A stretch of 40,487 bases of DNA from IMG/VR virus record IMGVR_UViG_3300042557_000413, positions 1 through 40,487 of that record. One strand, 5' to 3'. Position numbers and translations under genes: made by a program. Under the pieces are notes generated by a model that was given only the letters and a program-made list of their open reading frames with translations, was not told where the DNA came from and did no database searches. The stretch's first letter is position 1; each line of letters starts with the position of its first letter. The stretch comes from a virus. Below are positions 1-7,038 of this stretch, one piece after another.

Positions 1-217
1 TAGAGTCGTTCCAAATGGAGACGTACTTGATTTTTCGTTGCGTGCTACTCGCAGGGCTTGCGACTATATCGGTCGTCGTAGCTGTGCTGATAGAACTGTT
101 GAGCCGTCCCGGTGTAACCGTACTACCAGAGAGGTCCACGTAGCTAGCTTGCACGCGAACATCACCAGCTACGGAAGTGACCAATCGGATTTTATCGCTG
201 GTGGATGTCAGCAGCAT
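1..217 (-). CDS. Glycine-rich tail-fibre adhesin, N-terminal part (cut by window edge)
   Basis: The 72 complete codons translate to exactly the same residues as the N-terminus of the complete glycine-rich protein at 39120-40430, starting MLLTSTSDKIRL. The rest lies beyond base 1. It begins one base after the stop of the 163-residue gene at 219-710, as the right-end copy follows its own upstream stop. The three nucleotide differences from the right-end copy inside this gene are all silent. I read this as the same locus met again on a circular or concatemeric genome. A further tandem paralogue cannot be excluded. Confidence 0.8.
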   Translation of the reverse strand, partial: MLLTSTSDKIRLVTSVAGDVRVQASYVDLSGSTVTPGRLNSSISTATTTDIVASPASSTQRKIKYVSIWNDS

Positions 218-276
218 GTTATTGAGCCTCTGGTGGCATTGGAGTAACGATGACTCTTGAAGCGTTGGCGGTGTTC
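1..276. repeat. Left copy of the near-identical terminal repeat
   Basis: This segment aligns with 40214-40487. There are 8 substitutions (positions 29, 56, 101, 231, 234, 243, 257 and 270 here) and an extra GT at 218-219. It spans the end of a 163-residue structural gene and the start of a glycine-rich fibre gene. All eight substitutions are synonymous in these frames. The simplest reading is that the contig slightly exceeds one genome unit. Confidence 0.85.
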
Positions 277-710
277 TCTAAGTTGTCACCTGCCGATGCG
301 TTCCAGACACCGATGGAATAGTATCGGCTAGTGATTGGTACGTTTTGAAAACGTGCGACTATATCCGTGGCTGTCGATGTCGTGTCTACAATCACAGCAC
401 CGATGAGTATTCCGTTGCGTCTCTTGTCCGCTGTTAGTGCAGCGTCTGACGTACCGAGTGTTCCATCCATGTAGGTGCCATCGGACTGGAACAAATACAG
501 TTCAACGGCCTCGCCAAGTGCCGGTGCAGTTTCAAACTGAAAGACTCCAATAACTTCATGTGGTTCTGCTTGGCTACCTGCTCCACGGTCGTAACGAGCA
601 GAAACACGACCAGCACCAAACCCTAGGTTGTTAAGCGTGATAACCACATCACCACCGCTATCGCGAAAGACGACTGGAGTCTCAACTGCTCTGTAAACTT
701 TACTTGGCAT
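219..710 (-). CDS. Putative tail-fibre module protein (163 aa)
   Basis: A 163-residue protein without signal peptide or membrane segment, rich in beta-prone sequence (VVITLNNLGFGAGRV near residues 22-36). I do not recognise the family. It starts at ATG 710, one base after the upstream gene's stop, and ends one base before the glycine-rich adhesin, so it sits in the fibre operon. A structural or fibre-assembly role is inferred from position only. The right edge of the window carries the last 19 codons of the same protein (ending PMPPEAQ), part of the evidence for terminal redundancy. Confidence 0.75.
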   Translation of the reverse strand: MPSKVYRAVETPVVFRDSGGDVVITLNNLGFGAGRVSARYDRGAGSQAEPHEVIGVFQFETAPALGEAVELYLFQSDGTYMDGTLGTSDAALTADKRRNGILIGAVIVDTTSTATDIVARFQNVPITSRYYSIGVWNASAGDNLENTANASRVIVTPMPPEAQ

Positions 711-711
711 A

Positions 712-1203
712 TTAGTAGAACCAACCCATAGCTTGAACTACGTCTAAGTAAGAAAGTGTTCCTTCGGCTGAAGTAACCGCTGGAACTGCATTACTACCCG
801 TGCCTGTGGCTAGTAGCTTTTCAACCCCGTTGGCTGTTCGTTTGCAATGAACGTAAACCGACGCACGTACTGCCAAATCTGCTGCCGTACCAACCCAGCA
901 AGCATCAATGCCAGCTCGCACATTAGGCTTGCTTGCATCAAACGAACCAAGGCGACTCATCCAGTCCCAGATTCGAGCCTTACCTACTGAAAGATTATCG
1001 ACTCGTGCCCAGTCCATGCCGTTTCGCATAATCTCGTCAACTGAGACAGATGTTCTCCACACGATGAACGCTGGTTCTGTCGGTTGATTCAATGCCTCGG
1101 CAATGAACAGAGCACCGCTGTTAGTTTGTGGCTGAACCGAAAAAACAGGATCGGCTAGAACGAAGTTGCGAAGCGTCGTTTGCTGTGCTGTTGTTAGCTG
1201 CAT
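712..1203 (-). CDS. Conserved phage tail-module protein (163 aa)
   Basis: It resembles, from memory, a widespread phage family of about 150-160 residues found beside tail-fibre genes. The family shares an N-terminal half like 'ADPVFSVQP...EPAFIVWRT', a central 'PNVRAGIDA' and a C-terminal 'LLATGTGSNAV...GTLSYLDV'. I know no biochemical function for it. It is soluble, without export signal. ATG 1203 starts two bases after the upstream stop and the gene ends one base before the next start, so it is co-transcribed with the fibre genes. Confidence 0.75.
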   Translation of the reverse strand: MQLTTAQQTTLRNFVLADPVFSVQPQTNSGALFIAEALNQPTEPAFIVWRTSVSVDEIMRNGMDWARVDNLSVGKARIWDWMSRLGSFDASKPNVRAGIDACWVGTAADLAVRASVYVHCKRTANGVEKLLATGTGSNAVPAVTSAEGTLSYLDVVQAMGWFY

Positions 1204-1205
1204 GG

Positions 1206-1625
1206 TTAAGCGTTTCCATCTGTCAAGGTAAACGTATTGACCGTGAAAGATTGACCTGCGGTGAATGAAGTCGAAGAAACTTCCATGTCACCACCGCCGC
1301 TAGTTGCTGTAACTGTTCCCTGGATAAAACAGGTCGTACCGTCCTTTGTCGATTGCGAGTTGTAGACGCAGAAATGACCTGCTGTTCCTGTCGCATCGGC
1401 ACTCAAGTCTTGCCAAGTTCCTGCAATGGCTTTAGCACCCGATGACGCTGCGGCCATCCAGTCCGATGGAAGGTTGATTGTGGCAAGCACTGTTCCAGTC
1501 CGTGATGCTGCACAGTTTGCAGGAACAGTACCCGAACGAATCTCCAGCGAACAGGATGTTCCGTTCGTGCTCTCGATTGTGTCAAGCCGTGCGTTGCGTG
1601 TCGCAACATTAAATTGAATCGCCAT
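1206..1625 (-). CDS. Putative phage structural/fibre protein (139 aa)
   Basis: The pattern 'MAIQFNVATRNARLDTI', then 'DLSADATGTAGHFCVY', then a C-terminal 'SFTVNTFTLTDGNA' recalls a family of phage tail-module beta-sandwich proteins of about 120-140 residues, known to me only as a sequence family. Four cysteines are present and no signal peptide. AAGGA lies 11 bases before ATG 1625. It lies between the short Mtd-like protein and the 163-residue protein in a tight minus-strand series. The structural role is inferred from neighbours. Confidence 0.7.
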   Translation of the reverse strand: MAIQFNVATRNARLDTIESTNGTSCSLEIRSGTVPANCAASRTGTVLATINLPSDWMAAASSGAKAIAGTWQDLSADATGTAGHFCVYNSQSTKDGTTCFIQGTVTATSGGGDMEVSSTSFTAGQSFTVNTFTLTDGNA

Positions 1626-1638
1626 TCGTCTTTATCCT

Positions 1639-1869
1639 TTAGGGTGAATACTGTAGATAGATATCGCCATCGTTTCCGCCAGATGGTGGAGCTGTGCCAA
1701 CTGTGATCTTAGGACTACTAAAAGCTAACCCGCTCCAAGCTGTCGATCCGTCGCCGTACTTGACTCGGTTTTCCGTTGTATCAATGCCAGCTTCACCTTG
1801 CAGCAGTATTGGATTTGCAGCAGCCCATTGACTCGTCGTACCACGCTTTAGCTTTATCTTGTCGTTCAC
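1639..1869 (-). CDS. Short Mtd-N-like tail-fibre protein (76 aa)
   Basis: Residues 5-50 match the phage 'hyaluronidase/Mtd-like' N-terminal fibre repeat: KLKRGTTSQWAAANPIL, then GEAGIDTT, then VKYGDGSTAWSGL. The same module opens the large tailspike at 33254-35863 (QWSAANPIL...GEIGYDST...VGDGVTAWNAL). Here it stands alone with a short Gly/Pro tail. The GTG start overlaps the upstream stop (GTGA) and is preceded by GGAGG at 6 bases. In known fibres this module trimerises or attaches to the baseplate. A small baseplate or fibre-anchoring subunit is inferred. Confidence 0.75.
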   Translation of the reverse strand: MNDKIKLKRGTTSQWAAANPILLQGEAGIDTTENRVKYGDGSTAWSGLAFSSPKITVGTAPPSGGNDGDIYLQYSP

Positions 1870-2321
1870 GGTGTGCCTCCGTCGTAGGTATCTCCGGTCA
1901 TTACAGACTCAGGAAATCCACCATCGATCACCGAATAAATAAACTCACCGTCTGCAGTCGGCTTCGTCACGAACTGAACAGAACAATCGGAAAGAACTCT
2001 CGTTGTCTCACGGTTTAGATGACGGACTTCGACAGAGTATCGATAACGGCCTGGCTCTAGTTCAATCGTGTCAGCTTGATAAAGTTCGAATCGAAGATAC
2101 CAATTGCCACCCGTCGCATCGATCACAGACCCTTGCACTAGGAACGCACTGTCTTTGTAGACACCGCCAAAGTAACACGTACAACCACCGATAGAGAATC
2201 CGCTGATCGCTGGTATCGTCCATTGAAATGAACGGCTTGGATGGAGGTAATCGTCTGCAATAACGATCGGTCCATTGATCGATCCGTCAGCGTTCACCAT
2301 CTTTGTCGCTGTGTACGTCAC
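1866..2321 (-). CDS. Putative baseplate/fibre protein, BppU-N-like (151 aa)
   Basis: A 151-residue all-beta-looking protein. The order 'TWTIPAI...' hydrophobic strand, 'VQGSVIDATGGNWYLRFEL', then 'LEPGRYRYSVEVRHLNRET' is like the immunoglobulin-type N-terminal domains of baseplate upper proteins, but I cannot confirm homology. It overlaps the holin-like gene upstream by 4 bases (ATGA) and the Mtd-like gene downstream by 4 bases (GTGA), so translation is coupled. It is the first gene of the fibre block after the putative lysis cluster. Confidence 0.65.
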   Translation of the reverse strand: MTYTATKMVNADGSINGPIVIADDYLHPSRSFQWTIPAISGFSIGGCTCYFGGVYKDSAFLVQGSVIDATGGNWYLRFELYQADTIELEPGRYRYSVEVRHLNRETTRVLSDCSVQFVTKPTADGEFIYSVIDGGFPESVMTGDTYDGGTP

Positions 2322-2623
2322 TTCGTTTCGTTCCTGTGTGAGTACTTCGTACCAGTAACGTCAATTTTCGAAACTTTAGATTCCAACGTCTCCATCTTTG
2401 CTTCCAGCACCGCACACTTCGTATAAAGCTCTGCCCTATCTTGCTCACACTGCTCCGAACGTTTAGCCGAGCTTTGTAAATCTGACTTCAGTTCCTGAAT
2501 GTTTTTTGCGTTTTCGTTTTCACGCAGCTTAAACAGAAACGCAACAGCAGACGCTAGCGATGCAATGATGGTTGCAACACTTGCCATCACCCAGCCTGTT
2601 AAACCAACTTGTTCCTGCGTCAT
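2318..2623 (-). CDS. Holin-like protein: one membrane segment plus coiled coil
   Basis: From ATG 2623 the 101-residue product has one N-terminal membrane segment (about residues 10-31, VMASVATIIASLASAVAFLF). A charged heptad-like region follows (ELKSDLQSSAKRSEQ... LEAKMETLESKVSK), predicted coiled coil. This resembles small phage holins or membrane-anchored lysis accessories. A GTG at 2686 would add 21 residues but overlap the upstream gene by 50 bases, so I prefer 2623. It sits downstream of two exported proteins and a subtilase. The holin role is inferred from topology and position. Confidence 0.6.
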   Translation of the reverse strand: MTQEQVGLTGWVMASVATIIASLASAVAFLFKLRENENAKNIQELKSDLQSSAKRSEQCEQDRAELYTKCAVLEAKMETLESKVSKIDVTGTKYSHRNETK

Positions 2624-2636
2624 GGATAGCACGGAT

Positions 2637-2888
2637 CTATCTGCATTTGAGTCGTGAGAAGAAACCACGGGCTTTCGATACAACACATCCTTTTGACTCG
2701 TTTGCTTTACACAAAATCATTTGTGACTCGTCACGCACGATTTGCAAGCCAGTAACAACCGGAGCCACCGCAACCGATGCGACTTTACGAACCACGTCAC
2801 AGCGACCGTTCTGACATTCGATTTCCTGTGTGTACGCGAGAGAACTTAAAACCAAAAAGCCAACCAAAACATTTATGAACTTTATCAT
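2637..2888 (-). CDS. Small exported cysteine-containing protein (83 aa)
   Basis: The N-terminus MIKFINVLVGFLVLSSLAYTQ is a typical Sec signal peptide with likely cleavage after AYTQ or nearby. The mature part of about 62 residues holds five cysteines (IECQNGRC, MILC, GCV, LKC) and ends basic. Function is unrecognised. It may be an outer lysis component, a spanin-like piece (no lipobox seen) or a secreted effector. ATG 2888 overlaps the stop of the preceding exported protein (ATGA). Confidence 0.7.
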   Translation of the reverse strand: MIKFINVLVGFLVLSSLAYTQEIECQNGRCDVVRKVASVAVAPVVTGLQIVRDESQMILCKANESKGCVVSKARGFFSRLKCR

Positions 2889-3580
2889 TCCAGACCTTTC
2901 GTAATAGCTTCGCAGGCTTCCAGATACTTTGGTGTTGTGAATTGCTGCGACTCCAAAAACTTTGCATTAGGAATCCTCCAACCGTCTTCCCAGTTGACGT
3001 TGCGAGACGATCCTTGACGTTGTAGCAGAGTATCTTCAATTGCTTTTACAAAGCGAGATTGTGCAGACTGCAGAGTAGGACAACGCATGTTGGCACATTC
3101 GGTTTTCATTGCATTCGTCACTTGCCGAAGTGACTTGGCTAGTGCTGCTTTGGTTGCTGCATCGTTAAGCCTGTTCGCGTTGTCTTTGCTTTGTTCTGTC
3201 AGTTTTGCAAAGTCACCTACTGGAGGTTGCGTAGGTGGATCGACTGGCAATACTGGAGGATCGACTACCGAACCTTCAATCACAACGGTATGTTGTGCGT
3301 ATTCAATCGCCGCCGTCTTGTCTGCGACAATCAGAATAAACGTGTAGCTACCAGGACGAGGAGTCGCAAAAAAAATCTGCGAGTCTATTGCTGTGCATCC
3401 GGCTTGCGCTGTCGAGATTCCTTCAGGAGTAATCCACTTGTGATTGTCACCGACAGACTTCGACGAGTTAAGAACTACCAGCTCGCCAGGCAATGCTTTT
3501 GACGGACCTTCGATAACTGCGGAAGCTTGACCGAAGACCGAACCGCAAAGCAGAATCCAAAGCAATGCTGTTCGCATCAT
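2885..3580 (-). CDS. Exported protein with PKD/Ig-like domain and proline-rich linker (231 aa)
   Basis: The signal peptide is MMRTALLWILLCGSVFGQASA. Residues about 22-105 look like a PKD/Ig-like sandwich: 'GPSKALPGELVVLNSS', then 'PGSYTFILIVADK', then 'YAQHTVVIEG'. A proline-rich linker (VDPPVLPVDPPTQPP) follows, then a helical C-terminal domain with cysteines (TECANMRC, LEACE). This is common architecture for periplasmic or surface proteins. It overlaps the subtilase stop by 4 bases (ATGA). A partner or target of the subtilase, or a surface-modifying factor, is possible. The function is not established. Confidence 0.75.
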   Translation of the reverse strand: MMRTALLWILLCGSVFGQASAVIEGPSKALPGELVVLNSSKSVGDNHKWITPEGISTAQAGCTAIDSQIFFATPRPGSYTFILIVADKTAAIEYAQHTVVIEGSVVDPPVLPVDPPTQPPVGDFAKLTEQSKDNANRLNDAATKAALAKSLRQVTNAMKTECANMRCPTLQSAQSRFVKAIEDTLLQRQGSSRNVNWEDGWRIPNAKFLESQQFTTPKYLEACEAITKGLE

Positions 3581-4494
3581 GCCATCACCAATTCCGAACG
3601 AAGAAGAGATTGCAAAAGAGAGTCAGCAACAGGAATACCATGCCCAAATCTTGGATCGAATCCAGGTGCACCAGCGTCTTTTAGGTTTGCCTTAAAAAAC
3701 TCATTCACGCTCTTAGCTGCAGTCCATTGTGGCTTACCTTGCCTTCGCATAATCTCGACGATGCACGCAAGAAGACCTGAACCGAAAGGAGTTGCCATCG
3801 ATGTTCCGCTCATCGAAGTGTAGCCACTTCCGTTCTTTGAAAACGAGATGATGTCTTGACCAGGACACGCCCAATCAATCTCTCGTCCACCAGAAGAGAA
3901 GTTTGCAATCTGTCCGTTGGCTTGGTACGCACCACAGCAGATGCAACCTTCGTACTTGCCAGGCCAACCTATCGTATTCGCACCGTTGTATCCAGCATTG
4001 CCTGCCGCTGCGTTGACAATACAACCTTTGGAGAATGCGTAGTCAATCGCTTGGTTAGTCGCTGCGTCCGATCCACCACCACCGAGAGACAGACTGATAA
4101 CATCAGCCCCTTCATCGGCTGCCCATCGGATACCCTGCGCGATACCAGTCGAACTTCCGCTACCTTGATCCGACAAGCACTTAAAGACAATCAGATCCGC
4201 ATCAGGAGCAACCCCGATTCCGTTGCGTCCCAATGCCGTTCCTGCACAATGAGTGCCGTGTCCATTGCCGTCACGAAGTGCAGACTGACCAGAAATAAAT
4301 GACTTTGACGCAATCGGTTCAGGACCGTCTACGTGCTTCGTGTAGCCAGTATCACCGATCGCAAGTTTAATCGATTTCCCAGTTGCAATCGACTTGACTT
4401 TTTCCGCAAGTTCCTGCGGCCAATGCCATAGCCGCGGAGCCATAGCAAACAGATCATTATTGTAGATCGTGTCAGGTGGGATCGTGTAATCCAC
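3577..4494 (-). CDS. Subtilisin-like serine protease (peptidase family S8)
   Basis: The complete catalytic set is visible in 305 residues: Asp48 in AIGDTGY, His79 in GNGHGTHCAG, oxyanion Asn166 in AAAGNAGYN, and Ser232 in SGTSMATPFGSG. There is no signal peptide or propeptide; the protein begins nearly at the catalytic domain. It would need a holin, or act in the cytoplasm or after lysis. The GTG 4494 start follows directly on the upstream TAA. It is placed with two exported proteins and a holin-like gene, while no muramidase, amidase or transglycosylase is visible. A lysis role on protein-rich envelopes is my inference. Virion maturation or immunity are alternatives. Confidence 0.95.
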   Translation of the reverse strand: MDYTIPPDTIYNNDLFAMAPRLWHWPQELAEKVKSIATGKSIKLAIGDTGYTKHVDGPEPIASKSFISGQSALRDGNGHGTHCAGTALGRNGIGVAPDADLIVFKCLSDQGSGSSTGIAQGIRWAADEGADVISLSLGGGGSDAATNQAIDYAFSKGCIVNAAAGNAGYNGANTIGWPGKYEGCICCGAYQANGQIANFSSGGREIDWACPGQDIISFSKNGSGYTSMSGTSMATPFGSGLLACIVEIMRRQGKPQWTAAKSVNEFFKANLKDAGAPGFDPRFGHGIPVADSLLQSLLRSELVMA

Positions 4495-4812
4495 TTAGCT
4501 ACCTCGACGAGCGAGCCAAAGCTCGATCAACTTCAGCACAATCGGAATCAACAGCGAAGGATCGATTGCTGTCGCTTGCGGATCTTCTGTCGTAATCGCA
4601 TCAAGTGCATGAATGCAGCCGCTGATAGTAGACGGCAACTCGTCTTCCGCACCTAGCGAGATAACGAAACCAGTTTTTAGAAGTGCTCCGATCTCACCCG
4701 AGATAGCACCAACCAGTAAAAGATTGTCGCCGCGATCAAAATCTCCAGAGCGAAGATTCTTTACCAACTGCAACACATGGTTGACTGGCAACCGTGCTTC
4801 GAAATCGTACAT
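4495..4812 (-). CDS. Unknown protein with hydrophobic C-terminal helix (105 aa)
   Basis: ATG 4812 has GGAG at 7 bases; a TTG at 4854 would add 14 residues but lacks such support. The product starts MYDFEARLPVNHVLQLV and ends with an amphipathic or hydrophobic stretch (SLLIPIVLKLIELWLARRG), which could bind a membrane or oligomerise. I do not recognise a family. It directly precedes the subtilase (the stop TAA abuts the GTG start), so it may be the first gene of the putative lysis cluster. Confidence 0.7.
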   Translation of the reverse strand: MYDFEARLPVNHVLQLVKNLRSGDFDRGDNLLLVGAISGEIGALLKTGFVISLGAEDELPSTISGCIHALDAITTEDPQATAIDPSLLIPIVLKLIELWLARRGS

Positions 4813-4878
4813 GCCAATACTCCAGCGGAATCGGGAAAGATAATCCGATTTCAATCATGCATGTATCGATGATGGTAG

Positions 4879-5082
4879 CTAGTCGCTATCTACCACCGTG
4901 TCGCTATTTGTCGCACTATGTCGCAACCATACTACAATTTGCGACATCGTCCAAGTCGGCCTGGTAAGAACTGGATTCGTAGGAGGCAGTTTGCCAGCTC
5001 GCTTCCATCTCTCGATCGTTCTAACAGACCGATCAACCATTTTTGCCAGAGCCTTTTTGTCAATCAGTTTCAAATCATCCAT
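4879..5082 (-). CDS. AlpA/excisionase-like HTH protein (67 aa)
   Basis: From ATG 5082, with AGGAAGG 6 bases upstream, the product reads MDDLKLIDKKALAKMV, then SVRTIERWKRAGKLPP, then WTMSQIVVWL. This is the winged helix-turn-helix pattern of AlpA-type phage regulators and excisionases. The recognition helix is RTIERWKRAG. As the last gene of the early block before the putative lysis cluster it could be a late-gene activator or the excisionase. It is far from the integrase (10.7 kb), so the regulator role is somewhat favoured. Confidence 0.8.
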   Translation of the reverse strand: MDDLKLIDKKALAKMVDRSVRTIERWKRAGKLPPTNPVLTRPTWTMSQIVVWLRHSATNSDTVVDSD

Positions 5083-5109
5083 GTTTTTCCTTCCTTCTTG
5101 CAACCCGAT

Positions 5110-5313
5110 CTAATTACCTGGGAAAACCAAATACTCAATTGTTGGTTTGTCTGGTCGCATGTTCGCCACCCAGCCATCTTCTCGCTGAACACACAAACTT
5201 TTAACAACGATGTCCTTGCCCTCCAATAAACAATGCTCAGACATCATCTCGTAAGCCACTGGCAAATCTTGTGGGTATGTCTTTAGTAACTCAATCAACT
5301 CTGAAACTTTCAT
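5110..5313 (-). CDS. Conserved small phage protein (67 aa)
   Basis: The opening MKVSELIELLKTYPQDLPVAY and the closing 'DGWVANMRPDKP...YLVFPGN' fit a small protein common in phage early regions, known only by sequence. There are no membrane segments. ATG 5313 overlaps the upstream stop by 4 bases (ATGA), so translation is coupled. Function unknown. Confidence 0.75.
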   Translation of the reverse strand: MKVSELIELLKTYPQDLPVAYEMMSEHCLLEGKDIVVKSLCVQREDGWVANMRPDKPTIEYLVFPGN

Positions 5314-5579
5314 AATTTTTTCCTTTGTTTCCTATCCTGCCGCTTTTCCCGAAACACCTTATTGATAAACGTCGCTTTTTCAAACTCTTCGCTTATCGTT
5401 GCCAGCACACACTCGTCGTACTTGTGCCACAGCGGTTGGCCCAGCCGAACACGTTCCGTGATTACGAATAGCTTTTCAAGACTACCTGGCCGAGCTCCAG
5501 TCGGATCGCATTCGTTGCGTGGTTCAAAGTCTTCGTCATGTTGCTTTAGACGCAGTTCGCGGAAGATGTTGTTTGTCAT
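5310..5579 (-). CDS. Small charged early protein (89 aa)
   Basis: Unrecognised, strongly charged protein with a basic C-terminus (FREKRQDRKQRKKL). The central part 'SLEKLFVITERVRLGQPLWHKYDECVLATI' recalls early phage proteins of unknown role. It begins MTNNIFRE, the same seven residues that open the gene at 5919-6251, an unusual sharing of translation starts. It follows the zinc-ribbon gene by 16 bases and overlaps the next gene by 4. Confidence 0.65.
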   Translation of the reverse strand: MTNNIFRELRLKQHDEDFEPRNECDPTGARPGSLEKLFVITERVRLGQPLWHKYDECVLATISEEFEKATFINKVFREKRQDRKQRKKL

Positions 5580-5595
5580 TGCTTCATCGTCGATT

Positions 5596-5919
5596 TTACG
5601 TGTTAAATTCCGTCATCCAGTATGGGCAATCAACCATCTGTACAGATTCATCGTCGTCAATGGAATTTCGCTGCTTCACAGTCAAATTGAAATACAAAGG
5701 CTTCGCGATCGTGACATGCTGGCTACTCCACCTCTCAACGGTCCATTTTTCCCGGATTAAGGCAGACCGTTTATTTATTTCTTCCTTAGTTGGGACGCAA
5801 TCCGCACGTGTCAAAGCGTTACTTTTGCAAGCAGGGCAAGTTCCATAGTAAGTCCGAGAAAAGTGCTGGAGGTGAAAACCGCAATCTGAACATCCAAGTA
5901 GTATTTTCTTCATTGCCAT
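5596..5919 (-). CDS. Zinc-ribbon protein (107 aa)
   Basis: Two CxxC knuckles (CSDCG at about 9-13 and CPAC at about 28-31) define an N-terminal zinc ribbon. The rest contains 'CVPTKEEINKRSALIREKWTVER' and more cysteines. ATG 5919 overlaps the upstream stop as ATGA; a second ATG two codons later (5913) is possible. Nucleic-acid or protein binding in the early operon is inferred. Confidence 0.7.
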   Translation of the reverse strand: MAMKKILLGCSDCGFHLQHFSRTYYGTCPACKSNALTRADCVPTKEEINKRSALIREKWTVERWSSQHVTIAKPLYFNLTVKQRNSIDDDESVQMVDCPYWMTEFNT

Positions 5920-6251
5920 CACTTTTCTGGCACTTGAGGCAGTGCCATCCAATGAGTGCATGGATACCATCCGTCTGACGATGTTTCCATTGCGATAGCA
6001 TCACCCTCTGTTTTGTGTCCTTCGTACCAGCCCAACTCAACGTCGCCAAATCCATGTTTGTCGATGTGGCAGCAGAACAAAACAAACTCGTTGATAGGTG
6101 GTAGTTTGTCGGAAATGTGTATCCAGTTGTTCATTTCGTACTCAATAGAATCAGACTCATCCCACAATCCTGGAAGTTCAGTTACGTCTCGACCTTCCTT
6201 ATCAAATCTTTTCACTTTACTGCCTCCAGTGCGGAAGATGTTGTTCGTCAT
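5919..6251 (-). CDS. Small conserved early protein with DUF551-like core (110 aa)
   Basis: The core 'WIHISDKLPPINEFVLFCCHID', followed by 'GWYEGHKT' and ending 'GWYPCTHWMALPQVPEK', is the pattern of the small phage DUF551-type family (WI...LP...V......THW..LP.PP). Its function is unknown. ATG 6251 overlaps the preceding stop (ATGA). Internally, GTG 6215 has a perfect GGAGG at 7 bases and could be the real start, giving 98 residues. The segment around it is a near copy of the start region at 6577. Confidence 0.75.
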   Translation of the reverse strand: MTNNIFRTGGSKVKRFDKEGRDVTELPGLWDESDSIEYEMNNWIHISDKLPPINEFVLFCCHIDKHGFGDVELGWYEGHKTEGDAIAMETSSDGWYPCTHWMALPQVPEK

Positions 6252-6577
6252 ACTCTTACCACCGTGACGATTACTTTTTCTTCCGTCTTATTCTTGACCT
6301 TGGTTTGACTGTAGAGGACTTCTTTAACTTCTTTCGTGGTGTCGTCTGCGATAACTTTGGCAAGGACCAGTGCATCAAGGACTGCCTTTCCACTAACCCC
6401 ATCGACGTCTGCCAATCGGACGCGGTACGAATCGATTCGAATACTAACTGGTGAATCGAATGCCGCACGTCCGCACGTCGCCAGCGGTTCATCGCTAGAA
6501 GTGCATTCCAGGTTGGTAGCTTGCCGGGAATCGTGATCGTTAATGATTCTAGCCGTTCCATAGCGTTTCCTTTTCAC
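6248..6577 (-). CDS. RusA-like Holliday-junction resolvase, apparently split over two frames
   Basis: In the frame starting GTG 6577 the C-terminal half carries the RusA signature: 'ADVDGVSGKAVLDALVLAKVIADD', with D, K, D and DD in order. RusA-like enzymes cut Holliday junctions and branched DNA as dimers. The first 40 residues in this frame look meaningless. The other frame, from ATG 6561 with AAGGA at 6 bases, reads a fitting N-terminus (LTITIPGKLPTWNALLAMNRW). Joining them needs a -1 shift near 6430-6470, where I see no classical slippery site. It is a decayed gene, an assembly indel, or unusual recoding. Confidence 0.6.
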   Translation of the reverse strand: MKRKRYGTARIINDHDSRQATNLECTSSDEPLATCGRAAFDSPVSIRIDSYRVRLADVDGVSGKAVLDALVLAKVIADDTTKEVKEVLYSQTKVKNKTEEKVIVTVVRV

Positions 6578-7038
6578 TTGACTGCCTCCAGTGCCACTTG
6601 CTTCCGATCTTCTACTTGCCGTTGTAGTTCCTCAAAACTTATCTGGCCTAGATCGTAAGTCGCTTTAAATCCCATGATATCACGCATATAGGAACCAAGC
6701 ACAGGATTCGATCCTCTGCCGTGTCCGCCTGCGTTCACTTGATCCAGAACCTTATCACGATGCTTGGCCGAGTACTCTTTCGTTCGATCTTGTTTCACCA
6801 CTGCGACAACGTGCTGTACGAACAGTTCCCGTTGGTATCCAGTCGGAGGAGGCAATTCGTTTTTAACCCACCTGTTCAGAACGCTAATCGCTTCGCTTGC
6901 CTTTATCGACTCCAAAGCCACTGACCAGACTTGGATCGTCGCCTGCGGATCTGGTGAGTTATCTTTTAGCCATTGCGACACACCTGGAAAAGCGATGAAG
7001 GCTTGACGTAGAAAGTCTCTGGATTCGTCGGGTGTCAT
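6574..7038 (-). CDS. Helicase-loader/inhibitor-like replication protein (154 aa)
   Basis: It begins 'MTPDESRDFLRQAFIAFPGVSQWL', then a helical run 'TIQVWSVALESIKASEAISVLNRWV' and 'LPPPTGYQREL'. These features resemble the G39P-type helicase loader/inhibitor and related proteins encoded just after phage initiators. Homology is inferred from pattern and position only. It overlaps the initiator by 4 bases (ATGA) and the RusA-like gene by 4 (GTGA), so the three form a coupled replication/recombination unit. Confidence 0.6.
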   Translation of the reverse strand: MTPDESRDFLRQAFIAFPGVSQWLKDNSPDPQATIQVWSVALESIKASEAISVLNRWVKNELPPPTGYQRELFVQHVVAVVKQDRTKEYSAKHRDKVLDQVNAGGHGRGSNPVLGSYMRDIMGFKATYDLGQISFEELQRQVEDRKQVALEAVK

